From positions 1 through 64,000 of the forward strand of contig WOFQ01000040.1 of assembly GCA_012184525.1 (NCBI GenBank): a stretch of DNA of 64,000 bases. The letters run 5' to 3'. This DNA is from Xenoacremonium recifei. Its lineage: Eukaryota; Ascomycota; Sordariomycetes; Hypocreales; Nectriaceae. Each line of letters starts with the position of its first letter. The first letter of the stretch is position 1. Below are positions 1 through 10,544 of this stretch, one piece after another. The translations under genes and the position numbers were made by a program. The notes under the pieces are model-generated. The model was not told where the DNA came from. It was given only the letters and a program-made list of their open reading frames with translations, and ran no database searches.

Positions 1-1224
1 GGGGGGGGGCAAGGGAGGGGGGGCAAGGGAGGGGCTGGAGGGCGTGCGACGTACTTGGATCCTAGGCGAGACCTGGCGTCCATCCCAGGGTAGAGTTGAG
101 TCGAGTGTTGATAGAAGGTATCTACGTACTAACAGAAAATATACCTGTGAGTCTATGAGTAAAGATCCGCAGGCAGGGTCCAGAAAATGGAACAAGCGAT
201 TTCGTACTTCAAATAAAAGTTAAATAAATATATACAATATTGTATATAAAGTTTCATCATCTTAGCGAACGTGTTAAACCACTTTCACTGAAATACTCGG
301 GTAGTAGAGGATCACTCATTGGACCAATATATTTTGAGACACTAAGAACAAGTCGTTATGAGGTCTAAGGCTAGATACCTAGGTTGTGGTAATGTGTGAT
401 GATGCCTGAATTCATCTCAGGGAGGCGCCCAAAGCTTACTACTCCCAAGTCCAAACAAAAATGTGTACAATGCTGGGCGTCGGCAAGTTTCCACGACAAG
501 ATGAAAGCTCAGTTAACCCGAGGCTGGCTTGGACTTGCTGGACCCAAACTGTGCGCCAAGACCCAATAAGAGTTCCTCTTGTATTCTCTTTTTATTGCCT
601 TCTTTGATACTAATTCTTCCCGTATGAGAAGTAAAGATGAGCGAAGGGATCGTGGGCGGTGCGGGTCTAGGAGAACCACTTCGAGCCACAGTGCTCCAGG
701 TCTTGTTCTTGACACTGCCCAGTGAGGTTAGTCTGGTAGCTCAGACGAAGGACGGTCATCATGGGCAGGAATGGAGTCAATGGACATACAGGTCGTCCGC
801 CATGATGGAGAAGGGCTTGGACAGTAAGGCCAATGAGTTTTGAAACGATGAATCGAAAATCGGAGAGGTTGTCAAAGGCGTGTATAAGTCGGAGGTAATA
901 AGGTGGGATGGCCAAGGGAGAGGGATAAGTAGTATAATCTTATACTCGAGAAGAGTCTGGTGGTGAGAGAAATAAGACAGGCGATGGAAAGGTAGAAAGA
1001 GGACCAGGTATTTATGGACGGTAGGTAGAGTGCATGGACTTCATAAGTGACAAGTGAAATGAAAGCCTCTCGGCTTTGCTGTCAGTAACGACAGTAAGCA
1101 TTCAATGACTCTGTGCGCCCAGAGTCGGTCGCCCGCAGTAGGCATTTCGAAATGGACCGAGAATAGAAGCAGCAGCAAGGCATCACGATCACACGCAGGC
1201 CCGGTGTTCGCCGACAAGGCACGC
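1..1224. other. Non-coding stretch with a G-rich tandem start
   Basis: No gene is supported here. The first 35 bases are two imperfect copies of a G-run unit (G7 followed by CAAGGGAGG), able in principle to form a G-quadruplex. Bases about 180-260 are AT-rich. The short reading frames between 509 and 915 lie on both strands over the same bases, lack splice context and have no recognisable domain, so they are treated as chance. Confidence 0.5.
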
Positions 1225-1661
1225 TGATTGGCCAGTGAAGTTTTGTTCAGTATCTTTAGTGAGGCGACTGGCTTCTGTGTAGATACTCAGCCTGCACACC
1301 CATCATGTCGGTCAGGACGGCACGCAGAACTCGGGTCACTACTTTATCAAAGAGGATGCCTCATCATGAGATTGGCTTCCATGATTGGTCGCTGGCGTTT
1401 TTTTCAGTACCCTGGGAGACGCTGATTGGTTGTGTTCATTGTACGCCCTGGGATCCCTGGGACCCCTTCGCGTCTGGGAGGAAGCCTCACCGCGCCTGCG
1501 ACTACAAGTTGACTAGGGTCATGATTCGCCAACGGCGTGATTCTCCTGTGTGACTGGTTCATGGCGTTTTGTTTGATCCACTGAGGCTCTCTGCCATTGG
1601 CGTCATCCCCTGTGTCTTGCAGCTTTGTTGGAGGGCTCTGATTGGACTGTGGCGTTTTGTC
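1225..1661. repeat. Array of CCAAT-type composite modules
   Basis: A module TGAYTGG-N4-TGGCGTTTT recurs with fixed 4-nt spacing. Exact copies start at 1382, 1551 and 1639. A copy at 1225 has two mismatches in the right half, and a more degenerate copy with the same geometry starts at 1522. A further left half (TGATTGG) starts at 1423, and a lone ATTGG lies at 1371. ATTGG is the reverse complement of the CCAAT box bound by the HAP/NF-Y complex. The array lies upstream of the Clr5-type gene and may be its regulatory region; that role is inferred. It could alternatively be a diverged dispersed repeat. Confidence 0.6.
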
Positions 1662-1752
1662 CCGTGTCCTGTGAGACAAGGCGGCCAGGCGCCTTGCCAG
1701 GGTGTTTTGTCCAGTGGCGATTGTGGTTCGCCTGAAATTTATGCAAGTTTGA

Positions 1753-1830
1753 GGGAAAACGAGGCAACGAGGCAACCAGCATCGCAACTTGGCTGAAGCA
1801 AAATTTGCAGGTATAAAGCCTCGTTTTCCC
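1753..1830. promoter_or_regulatory. 13-bp inverted repeat flanking a TATA box
   Basis: GGGAAAACGAGGC at 1753-1765 is the perfect reverse complement of 1818-1830. A TATA-like GTATAAAG at 1811-1818 abuts the right arm. The left arm overlaps a direct repeat of ACGAGGCA. The position, about 145 bp before the start codon of the Clr5-type gene, fits a core promoter with a palindromic regulator site. Binding is inferred. Confidence 0.5.
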
Positions 1831-1962
1831 GCCGTTCTCTCCTGTAGCTAACCCCCCATTGTTCTCGCCGTCTTAGCTTCCAACCCTCACTTCCATACCT
1901 ACACCTATTGCCAGAATCTTCTCCTTTCCACTCATCGCTTCTTGGAACCTACCTAATGCAAC

Positions 1963-4813
1963 ATGGATCCCATCCCGGTGGAACTACTTCCACAGTCGGA
2001 TGATGACAAGTTCCTTTCCTGCCCTTACGAAGAACGATGGAGCCGCCTCCAACCAGTTATTGTCGAACTCTACACGCGCAGGCGTGGGAGAGATGGACGT
2101 ACAGCAACACTGGACCAGGTCGTCCAATTCATGAGAACCTATTATTCCTTCCATGCGGCGTACGTGTTTTTATCATGCTTCCCGCTCCACCAAGGTGTAT
2201 TTCGTTGTTGGGTCCTAATGCTGGCATGTGTCCATGACTATATTCTTCATTATTCTGTCTCATGGTTTTTTTTTCGAAGCACCGCCAATATTACAATGCT
2301 TCCCATTCCCTGCAGGCTCAACTAATGGACCTTGACGGCAGTCCCACCGAGTATCGACGGCGATTTAGAGGCTGGGGTGTGGCTAAGCGTATGGTAAAAG
2401 AGGACAAGGACGCCATCACGAATGCTCTTGCGAAGAGGAAGCGCCCCGGAATGAGCGTGTCCAACGCCACTATCCAGCACAATGGCGAAGGCAAACCGCT
2501 CGATTACAAAAAGCTGAAAAGACATTTGGTCAGCAGAAAGCCCTGCCTTGAAGTCGCACCAGGATTGTATGTTCTTTACCTGCCAGCGGAGGAGTTCGAA
2601 TTCCAGCTGATCCATCTCGCTAGACTCTCATCATTCAACCTCCCCTACGCCGCCTTTTTCTCCTCCCTACCCAAGAATCCAGGCAAGCCCTCCCCTTTCG
2701 GATCTCTTGGACCAACTCCAGACTACTTGCACATCCGAAGTCCTGAAGCTCTCACACCTGGTCGCGCGGCAGCTGGTCCATCACCAAGGATGCAACTTGT
2801 GTATGAGAAGCACATGGAGCATTGCACGAGCCTTTTCCTGCAAGGGCGACTTGAGCAACTTGTGGTTAGCATGTGCAAAGAAGACCGCAGGTACGGTATC
2901 ATGACCTTGGCCCAACTCGCCCTATTCAAAATACTCACTTGACCCGTATTAGCATAATGGTAAACTACTTCCATGACTTCTACATGCACAGCTTTATCCT
3001 GGCAAAGAATTGGGGCGGGGAAATGTCGAACCCGAATTCAACACAAGAATTCGGCCTCACACCCCAGACATGGAATGCATCTAGTCCATGGACGCCCTCA
3101 GCATTTTTGAATCTTTCTCCCGGGTCCTCTTCGCCCGAAGTCTCGACTACGGCGAACATTTCCTCCCCACCGACACAGCTTTGTAAATGGTCCATCCATT
3201 TGTCATCCATGCGTTTTGAATCTAATGATTACACGGAGGCCACTGCTCCGCCGGATTCACAGCCACGGGATTCACCACCGCGGCCGAGCTCATTTGTGGA
3301 CTCTCTGCATCAGTCCATGGTCTCGAATGACTTTACCACCACACCGAAAGCAGACCTTCCTCTGGCCCAGGATATAATCACGAGGTCCTTGGAAGAGGAC
3401 CCAAGCCCTCTCCAGCTAGACGCCTGGAGGCTGGCCATAATTGCAGGGAACATGGAGCTTTTGGAACGGCTCTATGAAGACAACGGTGGAGAGACGCCGG
3501 ATGAAATCGAGGCCCTCCATCCCCTCCACCTTGCGGCTGCATTCCTAGACGGCGGCAACCGGTGTTGCGATGTATTTACCACACTTTCTTGGATGCTCCC
3601 CTCATCCTTTGCTTTTTATCACAACATTGATAACCATGGACACACAATCCTTGATGCTCTGGTAGTGACCGTACTTCGCTCTCACACCAGCATTCCTCCA
3701 GGTGATGTGAGTTACGGATTTCATTCGCCCAATCGATTCCCTGGAGAAGAAAAAGATATCTGTGGCAGATGGGATGCAGACACTCCCACCGTCCGCGAGC
3801 TCTTCAAACAGGGATATGCTCGGATCCCTACTAAATGGAAGCACCCATTCTGTCATACAGCCGTGCAAGCGGTTTGTCATAGCCTTGTTACCATCTTTGC
3901 GTCGCCTGCCTCGCCAAAGATCAATACGCAGAGTGGATTGTTTGTGCGGCGCTGCACAGCATGTGGCCTGGAGCTCAAGCTCGGGCCTCTTCATACCCTT
4001 GTTGTCGCGGCTTTTTACCTTGCCCAGTTGGGAATGCCAGGGGAAACTTTGTTTGGAGCGCTTGCGATGTTGGTATGCCTTATCGCCCTTGGAGCGGATG
4101 TTTCGATCAAGGCAAACATTTCTGTCGAAGAGATATTGGGGTCTTCAGACGCTGGAGAGTGCCGTCACACGCTACTGTCGCCACTTGATCTCATGAGGGC
4201 TAGCCCAGAAGGTGTCATTAAAGCTTGGAGTGAAAGTTGCCGAGCTGGCTGGGGTTGTCTTATTCAAGTCTTGACCCTTGCTGTGTCAGAACACGACCAC
4301 CAGCGAAGTGGCGGTTCGCAAAGATCGGCGAGTCCACTGGGGAATGAGTCGCCAGATACTCCAACGTCAAGCACTAGCGACTCCTCGGATTATGGCCTGT
4401 GCGAGCGCAACTTCCGATGGAGAATTCACGATAGCTGGCTCAAGCTACCATGCAACGGCCCACGAATTGGCCTCCTCTGGGCCTCGATTCAGACTGAGTT
4501 CCTTACATACCGTAGGGTTAGGGAGAGAGATTCTTGGATATCTAAGAACTTTTCCATGAAGGCGCTCAAGTCTTGGCTAGAAGACGACTACACAGAGTTT
4601 TCGACGCCTTTAGTCCAAAATCGGATGTTCAAGATGCATACGCGCTGTGGATGGTTCAGTAGTGCCTCGGACTTTCTCTGCCCAACCGCCGGGGAAGTCT
4701 GTACAGACTACTTCATGAACATGGATATCTATAGCAGGGCATCATACATCAGGCTGCCTGACCTACTTGATTCTTTTGGGAGCGTGGAACCGGTAGAAGA
4801 CGGAGAAAGCTGA
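1963..4813 (+). CDS. Clr5-domain protein with ankyrin-like region
   Basis: Three exons give 855 residues: 1963-2159, 2342-2890 and 2992-4813. Donor GTACGT at 2160 with acceptor GGCAG at 2341 joins FHAA directly to PTEYRRRF, which gives the compact fungal Clr5 domain (about residues 23-80: W..L.PVI..LY, a TATLDQVV.FM segment, then RRRFRGWGVAKR). The second intron (2891-2991) restores frame. The C-terminal half holds an ankyrin-like run (DAWRLAIIAGNMELLERL, then HPLHLAAAF) followed by a Cys-containing helical region often seen in such proteins. Clr5 itself is an S. pombe silencing factor; most filamentous-fungal relatives are uncharacterised, so a nuclear role is inferred only from the domain. 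A donor at 2164 with acceptor at 2315 also keeps the frame but inserts about ten extra residues into the domain. Confidence 0.8.
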
Positions 4814-5699
4814 GAAGATGGGAAACAGACAAAGTGTACAAGACCAGGGAGAGATATTCGATGCGGAGCTTGGAGCATACTTTAATAGATACCATTGCGT
4901 TCGGAGATAACGCTTGATCGGCTTGATTTGGGTGAACTTTTGAGAATAGTGTCATGGCCCAACAGGCCCTGACACGAATGTGCTGCGAAGGAGCGGCGAA
5001 GACACATGTAATTGCACAATAAGGTTCACACACGCCTATATACATGTCGCCTTGATCCCAGAGGAATAGGGGGAGGGCAGAGATTAATACAGTCAATTGG
5101 AGACCCCTAGCTGTGTCGACCCTGTGACTAAGCTACGACTCTCCTGCGAACCTCTTTACAGCTCGTTCACTCCCCTTATCGCCGCCAGCTTCTGACAAAT
5201 AGGATGACTCAATGAGGCTATTTCCAATACCGAAGATAGATTCATTTGAAACAAGAGCAACTTTTCTTGAACACGATGTGCTAGTGAATACAAAGTGACA
5301 CGACAACAAGCGTAAAACAGCAAGATCCTGGATAGTACACAGTTCGCCCTTGTGCCGGCAAGGAGCAAAGCGGTTGATCTCGGCAACATTAGCCGACTAC
5401 CTGCTAGATTCTCTCCAGGAAGAAAGTATTTAAGTCACGCCTTTAAACAACGCGGGGGCTCACCACTCCCGTCTTTTCAAGGAACTGGCGACTGAGAGCG
5501 CGAGGTAGGCCACGTATCCACAAGAACATAACAGCATCTATTATAACGTGAAAGACTAACTGCCAGTGCTACTACCTAATTTCTCCGAGAGGGCATCGGC
5601 TGGCATCTATACAAGCCGAAAAGCTGCTGGCTGACGAGCGATTTGTCTGGCAAGGAAGTTGCCAAAGGCATACTTTCCAATTCATACTGTACAACCAGA
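4814..5699. other. Intergenic, no gene seen
   Basis: This stretch holds the 3' flank of the Clr5-type gene and DNA leading into the transporter pseudogene. I could not align it with the missing N-terminal half of the transporter. Only short overlapping frames occur. Confidence 0.4.
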
Positions 5700-7047
5700 A
5701 AGGTTTTATCAGAAATCACGATCTACTATATATCACAGCCATTCTATTCTCTGATTCGATGATTGGCAATGCTTTTGGTGGCCATTTTGCTATTGAAATT
5801 CTAGGGCTAGATGGTAAAAGAGGACTTGAAGGTTGGCGATGGGTATGTTCAAGAATGTCAGGTCCTTACTGCACAGTGCAGACCTGATCCATCTAGTTGT
5901 TCCGTATTGAGGGAAGCATGCCGGTTTTCATTGCTCTTCTGTTTGCCCCGATCATGCCGAATCAGCTGCAGGGATTAAAGGGGTTCTCTCGTGAAGAGCA
6001 AGAGTACCTCTGCTGGAATTTTGGCAAAGACCAAGGTCAACAAGATGACAAAGACGAGCTGTCCGTCACTAAGGGCATTATTCTTGCGCTTTCGGACCCT
6101 ACGCTTTGGATGTTTCTCTCAACACTCTTTTGCGTACGCAACTTCACGCTGAACTTATCGCAGGATGCGCAATCAACTGACGCTTGTTTTAGACGTACAT
6201 CTGTTCTGCCAGCCTCAACTTGTTTCCATCTATTGTTTCAACTTTGGGATAGTCAAGAAACAAGACCTTGTCCATTACTGCAGTAAGTGACGCCAAGAAA
6301 TATCCATTGGCCTGTATTTTTAGATGCCGATGATTTGTAATAGCCTCCCTCCCTCCTTTGCGTGCCCATCATGTTGATCAATGGTTACGTCTCTGACAAG
6401 GTATTTATCTTCTCGTGATCTTGTCAACAATATATTCTTTTGCATACTTACTCTCGAAAATAGAGAAAAAAGCGATGGGTCCACGTTACCTGGCCTTTGG
6501 TAATGTGTCTCCTCTCTATGGTAATTGCAGTTTCGACGCTCAATACCGGGGCCAGATGTAAGCAGTCCTTGTTTCCAACACAATAAAAAAAGATTTTCCT
6601 GATAGAAATAACAGACTGACATGAAATGAATAGGTTTTGCCATGATGCTGATGCCCGGTTCATTCTACGGTTCTGCAATCGTGACTTTCTCTTGGATCAC
6701 GGCCACTTGTTCTCAACCGGCGACGAAGCGGGTCTCAGCTGTTGCTATTGTCAATGCCATTTGCAACACACCAAACAGTCAGCTATTTCAAATTTGCGAC
6801 AACTTTCGAATTATTCAATACTAATAAATAAATCCCAGTCTGGACGTCTTATCTTTACTATGCCCCTCCCAGATATACGGCAGCGTTTGTAGTCAACGTT
6901 GTTGCCGCTGGGCTGGCTTGTACCTTTTCCACGATCTCACTGTTGTATCTCCGGAGGCAGAATCTTAAGCTCAACCGCGGTGTGGACCTGGGTAAGAACG
7001 GCCCAACAGCCCGCCAGATAGCTGCTGGCTTTCGCTACATTACGTAG
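5700..7047 (+). pseudogene. Broken allantoate/nicotinate-permease-type MFS transporter
   Basis: The C-terminal half of a Dal5-like anion:cation symporter can be read across seven exon-like blocks: about 5759-5842, 5897-6133, 6193-6282, 6324-6400, 6464-6557, 6634-6777 and 6839-7047. The splice sites look intact. Landmarks are IGNAFGG, LEGWRW, RIEGSMPVFIALL, NLFPSIVSTLG, VSTLNTGAR, AMMLMPGSFYGSAIVTFSWI, NAICNTPN and the terminal LGKNGPTARQIAAGFRY. Lesions: an in-frame TAG at 6250-6252 where the family has an aromatic residue before SRNKT; block 6324-6400 is 77 nt although both of its junctions are phase 0, so it carries a frameshift; and the first five or six membrane helices are not recognisable upstream. 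The left limit is approximate. The TAG is not a C-to-T or G-to-A change from a tyrosine codon, so it is not evidence of repeat-induced point mutation. Confidence 0.85.
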
Positions 7048-7408
7048 AAGACAAGGGATAAGAAGGTGTGTGAGAAACCTCGACGACGGGGGTTGCCAGG
7101 CCAATTTGGGTAACCAGGCCGAAGACATAAACTTAAATCAGTTATTGTTTCTCGTTTAACGGTATATGCGGCATCTACGCAAATAGCATGAACTGATTGT
7201 CGTGAGAGATCAATTCATTGGCTGTGATGAGAAGCAAGTCTCGTATAAGTCGTCTGTCGCCTCCCAAACCGGAATAGTGCCTTCTCTGCCTAACCAAGTT
7301 TCAGGGGCGCCGAAGGACTCAAAAAGACGAATTTCCCGTACTTTCTGTCCTGATCTTAATGCATTCTGCGATACTGTTTTATTGCTGATTATATACTCTG
7401 TTGCCAAT
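7048..7408. other. Intergenic upstream of the F-box gene
   Basis: The frame of the next gene is open from 7202, but the residues before the methionine at 7409 do not resemble an F-box lead-in. This stretch is taken as promoter and leader. No clear TATA box is seen. Confidence 0.4.
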
Positions 7409-8740
7409 ATGAACTTCACCAAACTCTCACCGGAAATTATCCTTCATATCGCGGAATTCTGTTCAGTCAACGAAACCGTCAAACTCTCCAGAACATGCCG
7501 TCACTTCTACCGACTGTTGGAGAGCGAGCCTTGGCATCATATACATTCCCATTGGAGTCATGGCAGGCAGGAACGAATGCATGCAGAAGACGTTGAATCA
7601 GTCAATGAAGACTATGATGATCGTCTTAAGCGAATTGAGGCACAAGAAAATCGCAGACGCAAGAAAGAAACGCACACCACTCAATTCGTCAATGCCTGCT
7701 ATCTGAAGCACAAGAATCCCGCTTCCTGGGAACTCTGCAGCGCAACAGTACAATCCTTACATATCACTCTGAACGGTTACCTCCCTGCGTCTTGGAACTT
7801 CATCTTATATTTTACCAATCTTGAGGTTCTTTGTGTGACCGGAACCTGGTTGGATCTGCGCAAACAGTATTATTTTCCGCCTGACAAGCGAGATCCTCAG
7901 TGGGATGAGATCGGTATCCCAGAGACAGTGTCGTTCCCACATTTGAAAAGTGTCACCTTGACGGAATACGTCCCCGCCGCTTGGGCTCGAAAGCTTCTTC
8001 AGGCGGCACCATGCATTACGCATCTCGACCTCGCCATGCTGGCGCCGCCCCTGGATCCTCCTGTCACACATTGGGACGAGCTACCTCGAGATGCCTTTCC
8101 TCCTCCGCAATTTAGGGACGGGGTTTGGCTTCCTACAGATACAGATGAGGAATTCATAGGAGAATCCGATTATGAATTCGGCTGCGACCAATGCATCGCA
8201 TTGTCTTCGTTACCTCTGTCAATGTCTTTCAGCCACCTCACCTCGCTCACCCGCTTACGTCTCTGCAAACCTGCTGAACGTGAGGACCGAGGCGAAATAG
8301 ACAGCCTAGTTCATAATCTGAAGCTAGAGAGGGCTGTCTTGGAGGAATGGGCAGACTTGCTGCGTGCTGCAAGACCAACACTCGAGGAGATTGTGTTTGA
8401 TTTGAGACCCGTTGTTCGAGAAATTTGGTGTGATGGTATGGAGCCGGATGCACCTGTCAGAAAGTACAGTAGAAGAGAGGCAGGAGACGATAGGTTTCAG
8501 CAGTTGGTTCTTGTACCTGTGTTTTTCGAGGATGAGGAAGCTAATGAGTGGCCAAGTTTGAAGAAAGTGAGGTTCACGGGTGTTGAAATCGAAGATCTAC
8601 TGTTTGAGGAGCAGAGAGGCCATGGTCGGAGAAGATTGCAGGAAAAGTTAGGACCTGGGGTGCAGGTTCAGCATACGCTTGGAATGTATTCATTCGTAAA
8701 TGAAGGTCAGGAGAGGATTGGGCTCGGGTACTTGCAATAG
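7409..8740 (+). CDS. F-box protein
   Basis: An intronless 443-residue protein. Residues 1-45 form an F-box: KLSPEIILHIAEFCSVNETVKLSRTCRHFYRLL, followed by a conserved Trp. F-boxes bind Skp1 and place the protein as a substrate adaptor of an SCF ubiquitin ligase. The rest lacks recognisable WD40 repeats or kelch motifs. It has scattered leucine-rich segments (LEVLCVTGTWL, THLDLAML, LTSLTRLRL) that suggest irregular LRR-like structure, common in fungal F-box proteins of unknown target. The start at 7409 was preferred over the upstream in-frame ATG at 7202 because the F-box normally begins within a few residues of the N-terminus. It converges on the dehydrogenase gene to the right. Confidence 0.8.
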   Translation: MNFTKLSPEIILHIAEFCSVNETVKLSRTCRHFYRLLESEPWHHIHSHWSHGRQERMHAEDVESVNEDYDDRLKRIEAQENRRRKKETHTTQFVNACYLKHKNPASWELCSATVQSLHITLNGYLPASWNFILYFTNLEVLCVTGTWLDLRKQYYFPPDKRDPQWDEIGIPETVSFPHLKSVTLTEYVPAAWARKLLQAAPCITHLDLAMLAPPLDPPVTHWDELPRDAFPPPQFRDGVWLPTDTDEEFIGESDYEFGCDQCIALSSLPLSMSFSHLTSLTRLRLCKPAEREDRGEIDSLVHNLKLERAVLEEWADLLRAARPTLEEIVFDLRPVVREIWCDGMEPDAPVRKYSRREAGDDRFQQLVLVPVFFEDEEANEWPSLKKVRFTGVEIEDLLFEEQRGHGRRRLQEKLGPGVQVQHTLGMYSFVNEGQERIGLGYLQ

Positions 8741-9205
8741 GGACAGTCTTCGTCTACTAGGCAAGAAATACTGATATACTACCTTGCAATCTGAATCATG
8801 TAGCAAATGATTCGAGTGTTGAGCTTTTTTGCTACATATCGGCTAGTATAGGTAACTTAGCTACGTAGATGTATCTACGGGAATCTGGAGGTAATGACTA
8901 GACAGGTGAGTCGAGACCTTTCGGTAGTGGAAGGCCTCTTGAATAGTCCCCTTCCCAAGAGATCCATCTGTCGAGACAGGGCTCGTGGCACACCTTCGCA
9001 GCCCGTCCGTGGCCTAATTACATCTTAGAATAACTGCTTGCTGTGTTGTACTGCTTCAATACCGTCTCTGACTTGGCCTTAAACGGAGGGATGCAGTCTT
9101 CAATTCGAGTGACTCGTAACCTGGATTTTCCCGCCTTTCATTCATGATATCATACCACGTTTTGATAATCTTCCCTCAAAAGGAAGCTCGCGAGGAGTCC
9201 GGTCC
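8741..9205. other. Convergent 3' intergenic region
   Basis: Shared 3' flank of the F-box gene (+) and the dehydrogenase gene (-). No RNA gene or repeat was recognised. Confidence 0.4.
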
Positions 9206-10120
9206 CTACTCGTCATAGGCAGTCGCTGCACCAATCCCATGAGTCGCATCCAGATCGTGCTGCACCGAGTTGACCTTGTTCTGGATTCGGGTAAAGGCAT
9301 CCTGACCCAAAGGCAACCTCAAGGTCTTGCCCTTCAGGTGCCCCGCCTTACCCTCACCAGACACAACCTCGAAGATGATGTCCACACCCTTATCAGGGTC
9401 ACCCATTTGCTTGCCCTTCATCTCATCGAACTTGCCGACGGCACCAGCAACAACAGAGTCCTGGTAAGGCCCCAAGACATTGTCCTTATTGACAACACTG
9501 GCGTGCAAGAAGTTTGTTCGAAACGCGCCCGGCTCAACGATGAGAACCGAGACGCCAAACTCTTTAACCTCGCGAGCCAAGGCCTCGCTCATACCCTCTA
9601 GCGCGAACTTGCTGCTTCCGTAGAGACCGCTGCTAGGTAGGGCGTCTTGGCCGCCGACGCTGCTGAAGTTGACGATGGTGCCGGTCTTGCGCTTCCGCAT
9701 GCCGGGCAGAGCAGCCTGGATAGCGTAAAGAGGGCCAAATACGTTGGTCTGGTACTGGCGGGTGACTTCCTCTTCCCTATTTGCACGTTAGAAAAGTTGC
9801 GTGATCAACATGGGAACGACTTACGTGAACAACTCCAAAGGACCCAGTTCCGAGTAACCCGCGTTGTTGATGAGATAATCGATTTGCCCGTAGATCTTCT
9901 CTGCGTCCTGGATCTTCTGCGTAATGCTAGCCTTGGACTCAGACATATCCAGCTCGATGATCTTGCCGCCAGCCTTTTCGATCTGTTCCACGGCGCTGGC
10001 GGAGCGCTTGCTATCGCGAACGGTGCCGATGACGCGGTGGCCAGCCTTGAGCGCCTTGAGGCTGAGGATGAGGCCGAAGCCGTTGGAGCTTCCCGTAACG
10101 AGCCACACTGGAGCAGACAT
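9206..10120 (-). CDS. Short-chain dehydrogenase/reductase (classical SDR)
   Basis: Two exons, 10120-9825 and 9776-9206, are joined over a 48-bp intron (donor GTAAGT, acceptor ATAG), giving 288 residues. The Rossmann nucleotide-binding motif TGSSNGFG is at residues 9-16, NNAG at 85-88, the catalytic Ser near 138 in NFSSVGG, and the YxxxK pair at Tyr151/Lys155. The sequence fits NAD(P)-dependent oxidoreductases of the classical SDR group, close in style to fungal oxidoreductases annotated as retinol-dehydrogenase-like. The substrate cannot be predicted. It is probably cytosolic, as no signal or membrane segment is seen. All active-site residues are present and the length is typical. A TATA box lies about 100 bp upstream of the ATG. 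Confidence 0.9.
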
Positions 10121-10185
10121 GTTGATTAAGTACAGTGAGGGGTTGTTCTGGTTAGTTTGGGTTTCTCGGATTGACGTTGAGGGTC

Positions 10186-10231
10186 GACAGTTGGTTGTCA
10201 ACTGAAGAAAGAGGGCTGGCTCGATTTATAA
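10186..10231 (-). promoter_or_regulatory. Core promoter of the SDR gene
   Basis: Read on the minus strand, TTATAAAT at about 10224-10231 is followed by a small inverted repeat CAGTTG-N5-CAACTG (10188-10204), ending about 68 bp before the start codon. The TATA call rests on position and sequence; any function of the inverted repeat is inferred. Confidence 0.5.
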
Positions 10232-10544
10232 CCCGTTGGAAGTCAAACGGACTTATGCTTTTCCTCCGTTTATTGCCGGATCGATGATGGATTAGACGGA
10301 TGCTCCATCTTGTCGTCTAAAGCCACAGATGGGACATGATGCGAACTAGCCTATCATCTTCACTATCACCGATAACGTGCATCGGCCATAAAAGCCTCTC
10401 ATGGAAATATTCAGGCAATTGTTGAGCAACACCACAAAAAAGATTCTAGATCTCCATAACGTTACAACAACAGACGGGTATAAGGGAGGTAAAGTCGTTG
10501 ACCCCGAAATGCTACCAAATGACAATAGGTGAGTCAAACATCGC
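10232..10544. other. Intergenic, SDR upstream region
   Basis: DNA between the SDR promoter and the 3' end of the tubby-like gene, AT-rich in part. No gene is seen. Confidence 0.35.

Noticed and set aside
4512..4523. Telomere-like TAGGGTTAGGG
   Set aside because: Single short occurrence inside a coding exon; no tandem array.
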